DNA of 64,000 bases, taken from the NCBI GenBank assembly GCA_902494535.1, contig CABUTO010000006.1:8133-72132 (forward strand), given 5' to 3'. A program made the position numbers and the translations under genes. This stretch comes from an uncultured Collinsella sp. (lineage in GTDB: Bacteria > Actinomycetota > Coriobacteriia > Coriobacteriales > Coriobacteriaceae). Below are positions 11,732-19,318 of this stretch, one piece after another (within the stretch, counting starts at the first letter, position 1; each line of letters opens with the position of its first letter). The notes beneath the pieces were generated by a model that saw nothing but the letters and a program-made list of their open reading frames with translations, did not search any database and was not told where the DNA came from.

Positions 11732-12645
11732 TAGCGCACCTCGCTAGAATCGACGCCGGGCACGCGGCGGCAGGAATACTCGTCCGTGGCAAACTTAGGA
11801 ATCTGCACGCCCTCGAGCTCGTGCGCAAGCGCGGCCGAAAGCTCGATGCCGGCGGCGCGGCGCACGGCCTGGACGGCAAGCGGGGCCGAGATGCGGCGGC
11901 GGTAGTCGGCCGAGCCCCACAGGTTGGTGCCGTAGCTCAGCGCGCGCACAGATGCGGCCAGGGCGCGAAGCTCGTCCTCGGAAGGCTGCTCGGCAGTAAG
12001 GCCGCATGCCTCGCCCTGCAGCAGGGTCGCACGCAGCGGGCGGGCGCCCACAGTGACATGCCAGCTGTTGTTCCACCAGGCGGCGGTGACGTTTAAGGAG
12101 GGGAAGTCGGTCGCGGCCTTGCGCACGGCCTCATAGCTTGCGCGGTAATCGTGCTTAACGACCACGACATGCTCAATAACGTCGCGCACGTAGCCCATGT
12201 CAACGAACTCCGCGAGCGGCACGCGGCCGGCGCCCGTCAGCTCAACATAGGAATCGAGCGCGAGGAAGGCGGAGAGAACGTCCGAGAAGCCAAAGCGGCC
12301 GTAGATGCTGCCGCCCACCGTGGCGGTATTGCGCAGCTGCACGCCCACGATATCGTGGACGGCGAACTCAAAGACGTTGTTGACAAGCGCGTTGAGCTCG
12401 ACATGGCGTTCGAGCTGGCGTAGGGTGCACATGGCGCCGATGCGAAACTCGGTCTCGGTCTCCTCGATCTGATCGAGTCCGCAGGCCGAAAGGTCAATCG
12501 CCGTCGCCACGCGACGCGAACCCAGGCGCATCCAGATGCCGCCGCCCACAATCTTGTTGTTGCGGTTCTTCTGTAAGAGCTCATAGGCTTCGGCCGCGTT
12601 TCCAACACGGACGTAGGTACCGAACTTGAGCACGTTCTCCCCCAT
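11731..12645 (-). CDS. FAD-binding subunit of the molybdenum hydroxylase
   Basis: FAD-binding domain protein of the CoxM/XdhB type that would carry electrons from the 2Fe-2S clusters of the neighbouring 943-aa protein to an acceptor. The N-terminal segment KIVGGGIWMRLG (about residues 32-43) and the LRNTATVGGSIYGRFGFSD segment (about 105-123) match the flavin-binding signatures. Its last base overlaps the first base of the catalytic gene, so the two are translated together. The ATG at 12645 is weakly supported; a GTG at 12633 follows a GGGGGAG stretch and is an alternative start. Confidence 0.85.
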   Translation of the reverse strand: MGENVLKFGTYVRVGNAAEAYELLQKNRNNKIVGGGIWMRLGSRRVATAIDLSACGLDQIEETETEFRIGAMCTLRQLERHVELNALVNNVFEFAVHDIVGVQLRNTATVGGSIYGRFGFSDVLSAFLALDSYVELTGAGRVPLAEFVDMGYVRDVIEHVVVVKHDYRASYEAVRKAATDFPSLNVTAAWWNNSWHVTVGARPLRATLLQGEACGLTAEQPSEDELRALAASVRALSYGTNLWGSADYRRRISAPLAVQAVRRAAGIELSAALAHELEGVQIPKFATDEYSCRRVPGVDSSEVR

Positions 12646-12724
12646 CTCTTCACTTGTCCAGTACTTTTAAGTGTACCAAACGAGGGGCCGCACACCGTTT
12701 TAGGACAAAATCCACCCACCCATA

Positions 12725-12799
12725 CATAACTTGCGGTGATATACGGACTGATTAGCCGTTCTGGGACGCTAAACAGTCCGTATATCACCGCAAGTTATG
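12725..12799. repeat. Palindromic repeat, family R1 copy b
   Basis: Perfect 26-bp arms (12725-12750 and 12774-12799) with a 23-nt centre. The arm contains ACTTGCGGTGATATACGG. It lies between the Mo hydroxylase operon and gdhA. Confidence 0.8.
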
Positions 12800-12815
12800 A
12801 GGAGTCCTCCGGGAT

Positions 12816-12850
12816 AGAAAAGGCTCCCAGCCGGAATGGCAGGGAGCCTC
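12816..12850 (-). terminator. gdhA terminator
   Basis: GGCTCCC pairs with GGGAGCC (12822-12850), and TTTTCTAT follows on the minus strand, 26 nt after the gdhA stop. Confidence 0.8.
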
Positions 12851-12875
12851 ATCACATGCTATTTCGAGCGAAGAT

Positions 12876-14231
12876 TTAGCAGACGCCCTGGGCGAGCATA
12901 GCGTCGGCGACCTTCAGGAAGCCGGCGATGTTTGCGCCCATGACAAAGTTGCCCTCCTGGCCGTACTCCTTGGCGGTGTCGTCCACGTTGTGGAACATGC
13001 CGCGCATGAGCTGCTCGAGCTTGCCGTCGACCTCCTCGAAGGTCCAGGACAGGTGCTCGGCGTTCTGGCTCATCTCCAAGCCGGACACGAGCACGCCACC
13101 GGCGTTGGCAGCCTTACCAGGCATAAAGGCGACGCCGTTCTCCTGGAAGTAGGTCGTGGCCTCGATGGTCGTGGGCATGTTCGCGCCCTCGCCGACCACC
13201 TTGCAGCCGTTGGCGACGAGCGCCTGGGCGTCCTCAAGCAGCAGCGTGTTCTCGCGAGCGCAGGGCAGCGCGATGTCGCAGGGCAGCTGCCACACGCCGC
13301 GGCCGTCGCCCTCGTGCCACACGGCGTTGGGCTTCTCGTCAACGTACATAGCGAGCGTAACGCCCTTGTCGTGGCCAGAGCGCTTCTTATTGTAGATGTG
13401 CTCGAGCACGGTGTAGTCGATGCCGTCGGGATCCTCGACCCAGCCGTGGGTATCGGAGCAGGCGAGCACCTTGCCGCCGAGCTGAGTGACCTTCTGGACC
13501 GCGTAGATAGCGACGTTGCCGGAGCCGTGAACGACGACGTTCTTGCCCTCGAAGGAGTCGCCGCGGCTCTTAAGGTACTCGTCCACAAAGTAGGCCAGAC
13601 CGTAACCGGTGGCCTCGGTACGGGCGAGCGAGCCGCCAAAGGAGAGGCCCTTGCCGGTGAGAACGCCGGTCCACTCGTTGGTCAGGCGCTTGTACTGACC
13701 AAACAGGTAGGCAACCTCGCGGCCGCCAACGCCCAGGTCGCCGGCGGGAACGTCGGTGTTGGGGCCAATGTGGCGATAGAGCTCGGTCATGAAGGACTGG
13801 CAGAAGTGCATGATCTCGTTGTTGGACTTGCCCTTGGGGTCAAAGTCGGAGCCGCCCTTGCCGCCGCCCATGGGAAGGGTGGTCAGGCTGTTCTTGAGGA
13901 TCTGCTCCAGGCCCAGGAACTTGAGCATACCCAGGGTGACCGTCGGGTTAAAGCGCAGGCCGCCCTTGTAGGGTCCAATGGCAGAGTTGAACTCGACGCG
14001 GTAACCGCGGTTGACCTGAACCTTGCCCTGGTCGTCGACCCAGGGAACACGGAACATGACGATGCGCTCGGGCTCGACGAGGCGCTCAAGCAGGGCGGCC
14101 TCCTCGTACTCGGGATGGGCATCGAGCGCCGGCTGGATGGTGCCGAGAATCTCGGTCGCGGCCTGGATGAACTCAGGCTGCTCGGGATAGCGGGCCTTGA
14201 GCTCTTCGAGAACTTTCTGCGTGTAGCTCAT
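12876..14231 (-). CDS. gdhA: NADP-type glutamate dehydrogenase
   Basis: Hexameric enzyme that interconverts 2-oxoglutarate plus ammonia and glutamate. The substrate-binding segment PYKGGLRFNPTV lies near residue 88, the catalytic lysine region in LPMGGGKGGSDFDPKGK near 120, and the nucleotide-binding GSGNVAIYA near 235. Length (451 codons) fits the hexameric small family. I chose the ATG at 14231 (MSYTQKVL) because GGAGG precedes it. It stands alone with its own terminator. Confidence 0.96.
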   Translation of the reverse strand: MSYTQKVLEELKARYPEQPEFIQAATEILGTIQPALDAHPEYEEAALLERLVEPERIVMFRVPWVDDQGKVQVNRGYRVEFNSAIGPYKGGLRFNPTVTLGMLKFLGLEQILKNSLTTLPMGGGKGGSDFDPKGKSNNEIMHFCQSFMTELYRHIGPNTDVPAGDLGVGGREVAYLFGQYKRLTNEWTGVLTGKGLSFGGSLARTEATGYGLAYFVDEYLKSRGDSFEGKNVVVHGSGNVAIYAVQKVTQLGGKVLACSDTHGWVEDPDGIDYTVLEHIYNKKRSGHDKGVTLAMYVDEKPNAVWHEGDGRGVWQLPCDIALPCARENTLLLEDAQALVANGCKVVGEGANMPTTIEATTYFQENGVAFMPGKAANAGGVLVSGLEMSQNAEHLSWTFEEVDGKLEQLMRGMFHNVDDTAKEYGQEGNFVMGANIAGFLKVADAMLAQGVC

Positions 14232-14445
14232 GCTTCCTCCAATTGATGGAAAAGAAAAGTGTCGTTCGAGGCGCCCCATGCGCCGCGAGCTTTATCGAGT
14301 ATGGATAATATCGCACTGTTGCAGCAAAGTTTCGCATAAGCCGACGGGCGGATGTTTCGTTTTGATTACGATGCAGGTAGAAGCGTTTTTGAGCACTCGA
14401 CGTACAAATCGCGTGTTTCGAAGCTGTTTCGTCCACGTGTTCCAA

Positions 14446-14480
14446 ACCACCACATTGGGGACAGGCACCTTTGTGGTGGT
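14446..14480. repeat. Hairpin downstream of the DUF3343 gene
   Basis: ACCACCACA (14446-14454) pairs with TGTGGTGGT (14472-14480). The centre, GGGGACAGGCACCTTTG, resembles the middle of the R2 repeats. It lies 9 nt after the stop at 14489 and lacks a U-tract on the minus strand. Confidence 0.5.
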
Positions 14481-14488
14481 GTTGGCGA

Positions 14489-14884
14489 TTAGAGGACGAG
14501 CTGGTGGTAGTCGGCGGGGGTTACGCGGCCCTCGGTGGCGGCGCGGAAGGCGGCGAGGGCATCGCCCGAGAACGGCATGGCCCAGCACAGCCCGCAGCCG
14601 GCGGTGATGGAGCCGGGCAGCGGCATGATGCGCCCAGGCACGCCGGCGGCAAGACACAGCTGTTCGCATTCCATCACATCGAAGGTGCTGTCGAACGAAA
14701 CGATGATTTTGCGTTCGCGATCGAGGGCATCACCGGTCGGGCCTTCACGGTGTGCCTCACGATACGCCGCGGCGGCCGCTTCCTCTTCCGCGGTATGTCC
14801 ACAGCCACCGCAACCGCAGGTACAGGGTTCGGACCCGTCGCAAGTACAAGGTTCCCCCGTGTCGGGACAAATATCGTGAGACAT
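14489..14884 (-). CDS. DUF3343 protein with Cys-rich N-terminal tail (putative Se/S carrier)
   Basis: A 131-aa protein in two parts. Residues 1-30 hold seven cysteines (6, 13, 15, 21, 23, 25, 28), two EPCTC repeats and a terminal GCGGCGH, a likely metal- or selenium-binding tail. The rest is a DUF3343 domain with its C-x2-LC ... G-PGR ... PG-x4-AGCGL signature (near residues 78-105). DUF3343 is a family linked to selenium use and proposed as a Se/S carrier. It starts 15 nt after the mobA stop, so it is likely co-transcribed with mobA, near selC, selB and selA. A second, tail-less DUF3343 lies at 41194-41445. Confidence 0.8.
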   Translation of the reverse strand: MSHDICPDTGEPCTCDGSEPCTCGCGGCGHTAEEEAAAAAYREAHREGPTGDALDRERKIIVSFDSTFDVMECEQLCLAAGVPGRIMPLPGSITAGCGLCWAMPFSGDALAAFRAATEGRVTPADYHQLVL

Positions 14885-14899
14885 CGCAACTCCAATCCT

Positions 14900-15532
14900 C
14901 TAGGCGAGTAACTCGGCCGCCGCAAACTCCTCGGGCGTATTGACGTTCTCGAAGCAGAGCGTCGACCCCGCGGCCTTAACGATCTGCGGCTCATCCATAT
15001 AACCGGCCTGAACGCGATTGATCAGGCAGCGAATGCGCTGTCGGTCGCAGGAGAGCAGCTCTTGGGCAACCGGCGCACATGCGGCACGGCGCCAGACGGC
15101 ACAAAGCGGCTCAATCCCCCGCTCCTCGCACGGCACGCACACGTCGAGTGCCTCGGCCTCAACACGATTGGCAAGCGCGCCAATGAGTTCCGGCGAGACA
15201 AACGGCATATCGCAGGCAACTATCGCCACGAGAGGCAGCCGAGCCGCAGCCAACGAGCTCGCGATGCCGCGCATTGCGCCCGCCGAGCCTTCAAGGTCCG
15301 CCACCACACGCGGCACCAGGCCGCCAAACGCGCGCTCCTCAAGATAGGCAAGCTCGCTGGGACGCGACGTCGTCACGACCAACTCGCCGGCAACTGGCGC
15401 CAGCCGACCCAGCACGCGCTCGATGAGCGGCTCACCGCAAAACGCCATGCGCGCCTTATCGCAACCCATGCGCGACGACAACCCGCCCGCCTGGACGACA
15501 CAAGAAAGATCGGCCCGTCTTACGGTAGTCAT
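14900..15532 (-). CDS. mobA: Molybdenum cofactor guanylyltransferase
   Basis: Transfers GMP to molybdopterin to give the bis-MGD form used by FdhF and the DMSO-reductase family. The nucleotide-binding motif VVQAGGLSSRMGCDKARM lies at about residues 11-28, and CDMPFVSPE near 105. I chose the ATG at 15532 (MTTVRRADL), giving 210 aa, normal for MobA; the frame is open further upstream but runs into tRNA-Sec. It serves the molybdopterin oxidoreductase just upstream and the fdhF cluster. Confidence 0.88.
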   Translation of the reverse strand: MTTVRRADLSCVVQAGGLSSRMGCDKARMAFCGEPLIERVLGRLAPVAGELVVTTSRPSELAYLEERAFGGLVPRVVADLEGSAGAMRGIASSLAAARLPLVAIVACDMPFVSPELIGALANRVEAEALDVCVPCEERGIEPLCAVWRRAACAPVAQELLSCDRQRIRCLINRVQAGYMDEPQIVKAAGSTLCFENVNTPEEFAAAELLA

Positions 15533-15690
15533 ACGGCAAACCACCCCCATCGGTATGCTCAAAACCCGGCACACGAAGCCAAATACCGTCGCCGATAAAG
15601 CGGGCGGCACGGCAAACCCGTGCAAAAACAAAACAGCGCCTTTGCGGCACGCAGCAAGACCGCGAGCACAAAAGCGCTGGTAGCGTATGG

Positions 15691-15784
15691 CGGGAACGTA
15701 TGTGAATCGAACACATCCAAGACGTTTTGCACGCCTCGCAACGGTTTTGAGGACCGCGGAGCCCACCGGAGCCCATCCGTTCCC
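15691..15784 (-). tRNA. selC: tRNA-Sec (anticodon TCA)
   Basis: Selenocysteine tRNA that reads UGA with SelB. Acceptor GGGAACG pairs with CGTTCCC. A 6-bp D-stem (GGGCTC/GGGCTC with two G-U pairs) closes a CGGT loop, as in E. coli selC. The anticodon loop CCTCAAA holds TCA, and the variable arm is long. The T-arm is ATGTG-TTCGATT-CACAT. An encoded CCA lies at 15688-15690. It sits between selB and mobA on the same strand. Confidence 0.93.
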
Positions 15785-15820
15785 AAGTGCGGCGGTATTT
15801 TACCAAACCGAGCAGCCAAT

Positions 15821-17788
15821 CTAGCGCAGGGAGCGCAGGCCGCCGGCATCCTTGTCGAGCACCGTAAAGCGTACGGCATCCAGGTGCTCCAAGATGCTGA
15901 TGGCACGTTTGCGCGACACGCCCAGAGCCTCACGCAGCACGCTCGTGGTGGCTGCGCCACCGGCATCGGCGATGGCGGCGGCGACGAGCTCGCGCGCATG
16001 GGCCTCGGCGGCGGCAGACAGGGCAACGTCGCGCTCAACCTTAACGATCGAGCGATTGAGCGAAAGCTCGCGCAGGGCACGCGTCATGGTGTCGCGATCG
16101 AGCTGCAGTTGCTCGCCCGCCTCGGGCAACGTCGGCGCATCGAGGCCGGCTTCGTCCAGCAAAGCAACGATACGTTCGCAGGCTTCGCGAACCACGCGTG
16201 CCGCCGCGGCGGCCGAATGCGGATCGAATACCTCGGCGCCCTCCGAGGCACACACACCACGCGAGCAGCCCTCGGCAATCAGAGCCGCGGCAACGCCATC
16301 ATCAGCGGCAGGCCACGCAGCATGGGCAACGGCGCCGGGCGTAAAGCCCGTCTCCTTGGGAGACGCCGCATGCATGGCTGACAGGGTCGCCGCCAGCACG
16401 TCCATGGCGGCATCGAACACGGCAGCATTCACATACAGCCTACAGCCCGAGCCCGCAAGCTCGCGCACAGCACCTCGCGCCACCAACTCGTTCAGCGCGG
16501 CATCGGCCCCACCGGAAACAAGGTCTAGCGCCGCGGCAACGTCGGCAGCCACGACCGGCAACGTCTGCAGCGCCAACCACGCCTCAACACCAGCGACGGC
16601 ATCGCCGGCCTCAAGCGCTGCAAGCAGCGTGCGCTCCCCCGTCGAAAGCTCGCGCGAGCGACGGCAGCGCGAAAGCAGCACGCGCCCGCCGCCGATGAGC
16701 ATAACGGGCGAATACGACAGCACCACGGCATGGTCTCCGGCACACAGCGGCAGCGGCTCCTCCAGGCGCACCTGCACGGTACGGGTCTCGCCCACCGCCA
16801 TGGGGGCCTCGCCCTCCAAAAGCATGATGCGGCCGATGACCTCGGCCGTGCCGGCCATCACATGCACACGCGCGCCCGACTCGAGCACGCGCGGCTTGGT
16901 GCCCTCGCGGCCCAGGTAGGTGAACGTCATCATAAAGCGCAACGTCTGGCCAAAGCGGTCCGCCACGCCCAGCATCTCGCCACGGTCAAGCGCCGCGACA
17001 CCGTCACCAACCAGGTTGAGCGCCACACGCTGACCAGGCAGCGCGCGCGGCGTATCGCCATGCACCTGGATCCCACGCACGCGACAGACCGTACGCGACG
17101 GCAAAGCCATCAACTCGTCGCCCACCGCAACCGGCGCATCGTGCAACGTTCCCGTCACGACAGTGCCGACGCCCTTGATCGTAAAGCAGCGGTCAATCGG
17201 CAGACGCGGCGCGGCATCAGTGAGCTCGGCACGGGCACGGCAGGCATCCCAGCAAGCGGCAACCTGCTCGTCGAGCACGGCGAGCAGCCTTTCGATCCCC
17301 TCGCCTGTCTTGGACGACACAGGCACGATCGGCGCGTCCGCAAACACGGTACCCGACAAAAAGTCATCGACATCGAGCTCGGCAAGCTCGGTCATCTCGG
17401 CATCGGCAAGGTCGCACATCGTCAGCGCGACCACCATATGCGTAACGCCCAGCAGCTCCAGCACGTGCACGTGCTCGCGCGTCTGCGGCATCACGCCCTC
17501 GACGGCAGAGACCACCAGCACGGCAACGTCGATGCCCGTGGCGCCCTGCACCATAGCGCGCAGGTAATGCGCGTGGCCCGGCACGTCGACCAGGCCGACG
17601 ATCTTGCCACTCGGCAGCGCCAACTCGCCAAAGCCCAGCTCCACGGTCATACCGCGACGGCGCTCAACCTCCAGACGATCGGGATTCTTGCCGGTCAGTG
17701 CCTCGATCAATGCCGACTTACCATGGTCAACGTGACCCGCCGTGCCAACGATAACGGGACACTCCACCAGCGCCTGAACCTCACTCAT
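15821..17788 (-). CDS. selB: Selenocysteine-specific translation elongation factor SelB
   Basis: GTPase that carries Sec-tRNA-Sec to the ribosome and binds the SECIS hairpin. The G1 motif AGHVDHGKS lies near residue 16, G3 DVPGHAHYLR near 68, then two beta-barrel domains, then C-terminal winged helices (from about 400) that bind SECIS. Length is 655 aa. It overlaps selA by 4 nt (ATGA) and is followed by selC. Confidence 0.96.
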   Translation of the reverse strand: MSEVQALVECPVIVGTAGHVDHGKSALIEALTGKNPDRLEVERRRGMTVELGFGELALPSGKIVGLVDVPGHAHYLRAMVQGATGIDVAVLVVSAVEGVMPQTREHVHVLELLGVTHMVVALTMCDLADAEMTELAELDVDDFLSGTVFADAPIVPVSSKTGEGIERLLAVLDEQVAACWDACRARAELTDAAPRLPIDRCFTIKGVGTVVTGTLHDAPVAVGDELMALPSRTVCRVRGIQVHGDTPRALPGQRVALNLVGDGVAALDRGEMLGVADRFGQTLRFMMTFTYLGREGTKPRVLESGARVHVMAGTAEVIGRIMLLEGEAPMAVGETRTVQVRLEEPLPLCAGDHAVVLSYSPVMLIGGGRVLLSRCRRSRELSTGERTLLAALEAGDAVAGVEAWLALQTLPVVAADVAAALDLVSGGADAALNELVARGAVRELAGSGCRLYVNAAVFDAAMDVLAATLSAMHAASPKETGFTPGAVAHAAWPAADDGVAAALIAEGCSRGVCASEGAEVFDPHSAAAAARVVREACERIVALLDEAGLDAPTLPEAGEQLQLDRDTMTRALRELSLNRSIVKVERDVALSAAAEAHARELVAAAIADAGGAATTSVLREALGVSRKRAISILEHLDAVRFTVLDKDAGGLRSLR

Positions 17789-19242
17789 CGAGCAATCGCC
17801 TTCTCAACGCACGCGACGAGCGTCGATGCCGCCGTCTCGATATCGCGGTCGCCCACGAGTGTACGCATGTCAAACAGGACGCGATCGTGCGAGGCGCGTG
17901 TGACGACCGGCGTGTCGAAATCTTGGACGAGCGAGCGCTTGAGTGCGTCAACGGAAAGACGCTCATCGACGAGGCGCACGGCAACGCACATGGTAGGCAG
18001 CTCGACGGTAGGCAGCGAACCGCCGCCGGGAGTCGACGACTCCTCGACGATTTCCACCTGCACGGCGCGCGGGCAACCCGCCTTATCGAGGCCCGCCACC
18101 ATCAGCTCGCGCAGTTTGCGTGCGCGGCGCTCCAGATGAGCCTGCGGAAGCGTGAGCATGTTTAGCACCGGCACCTCGCGATGGGCCACATCCGCCCCAT
18201 CCATGTAGATGCGCAGTGTAGCCTCGAGCGCCGCCAGTGCGAGCTTGCCCGGGCGTAGGGCACGCATAAGCGGATGCGACCCGCAGGCCTGGACCAGATC
18301 GCGACGGCCCATGATAATGCCCGCCTGTGCGGCACCGAGCAGCTTATCGCCCGAGCACGACACCAGATCGAGCCCTGCCGAAACCGAAGCCGGCGTGGTT
18401 TCTTCGCCGCCGCGCACCAAGATGTCGTCGGGCAACAGCGCGCCCGAACCCTGGTCCTCGTAGAACAGCAGACCATGCTTGTGGGCCAGGGCGGCAAGCT
18501 CCCGAGAGCCCACTTCCTCGTGAAAGCCCTCGATGCGATAGTTGGAAGGATGGACCTTGAGGATCATCGCCGTATCGGGCGTGATGGCTTGCTCATAATC
18601 AGCCAGGTGCGTGCGGTTGGTGGCGCCGACCTCGACGAGTTTGGCGCCCGAAGCCGCCATGACATCGGGGATGCGGAAGCTGCCGCCGATCTCGACAAGC
18701 TCGCCGCGGCTGACGATGACCTCCTTGCCTGCGGCATGGGTCGCCAGCACCAGCAGCACAGCGGCGGCGTTGTTGTTAACGACCAGCGCGTCCTCGGCAC
18801 CGGTAAGCGAGCGGATGAGCTGCGCGGCGTGCTCCTTGCGCGACCCGCGCGAGCAGGTGTCCACGCTGTACTCGAGCGTGCTGTAGCCACGCGCGACCTC
18901 GGCCACGGCCTTTGCCGCCGACTCCGCGAGCGGGGCGCGACCCAAGTTGGTATGGATGACCACACCCGTGGCGTTGACGGCAGGGCGCAGGCTCGGCAGT
19001 GCGGATCGATGCGCACGCCACTCGATGGCCGAGGCCAGGTCGCGCTTGGAACGCGGGGCGGCGCCGGCACGAATCGCGGCGCGCTCCTCGTCGAGCTCGG
19101 CCGTGACGGCGGCATGCACCACCGCGTCGCAGGTCTCCCCCGCCGCCTTCACAACCGGCCACTCTGCGAGCAGCTCGTTGACGGAAGGAATAGCGCGAAG
19201 GCGGGCGCGTACCTCATCGGACATGTTCTGGCTATCGCTCAT
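17785..19242 (-). CDS. selA: L-seryl-tRNA(Sec) selenium transferase
   Basis: PLP enzyme that converts Ser-tRNA-Sec to Sec-tRNA-Sec with selenophosphate from SelD. The PLP lysine lies in LVSCSGDKLLGAAQAG near residue 305, preceded by LFYEDQGSGALLP. VEVGATNRTHLADYE is also typical. Length (485 aa) is normal. The ATG at 19242 has AAAGG 6 nt upstream. It overlaps selB, so it is the first gene of selA-selB-selC. Confidence 0.96.
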   Translation of the reverse strand: MSDSQNMSDEVRARLRAIPSVNELLAEWPVVKAAGETCDAVVHAAVTAELDEERAAIRAGAAPRSKRDLASAIEWRAHRSALPSLRPAVNATGVVIHTNLGRAPLAESAAKAVAEVARGYSTLEYSVDTCSRGSRKEHAAQLIRSLTGAEDALVVNNNAAAVLLVLATHAAGKEVIVSRGELVEIGGSFRIPDVMAASGAKLVEVGATNRTHLADYEQAITPDTAMILKVHPSNYRIEGFHEEVGSRELAALAHKHGLLFYEDQGSGALLPDDILVRGGEETTPASVSAGLDLVSCSGDKLLGAAQAGIIMGRRDLVQACGSHPLMRALRPGKLALAALEATLRIYMDGADVAHREVPVLNMLTLPQAHLERRARKLRELMVAGLDKAGCPRAVQVEIVEESSTPGGGSLPTVELPTMCVAVRLVDERLSVDALKRSLVQDFDTPVVTRASHDRVLFDMRTLVGDRDIETAASTLVACVEKAIAR

Positions 19243-19318
19243 GTGCGACCTTTCAAAACCAAAGGTGAATCAATCGTTCGAACGTCAAACTATCAGCCAA
19301 TTCGATCGGCTGAGTCAA

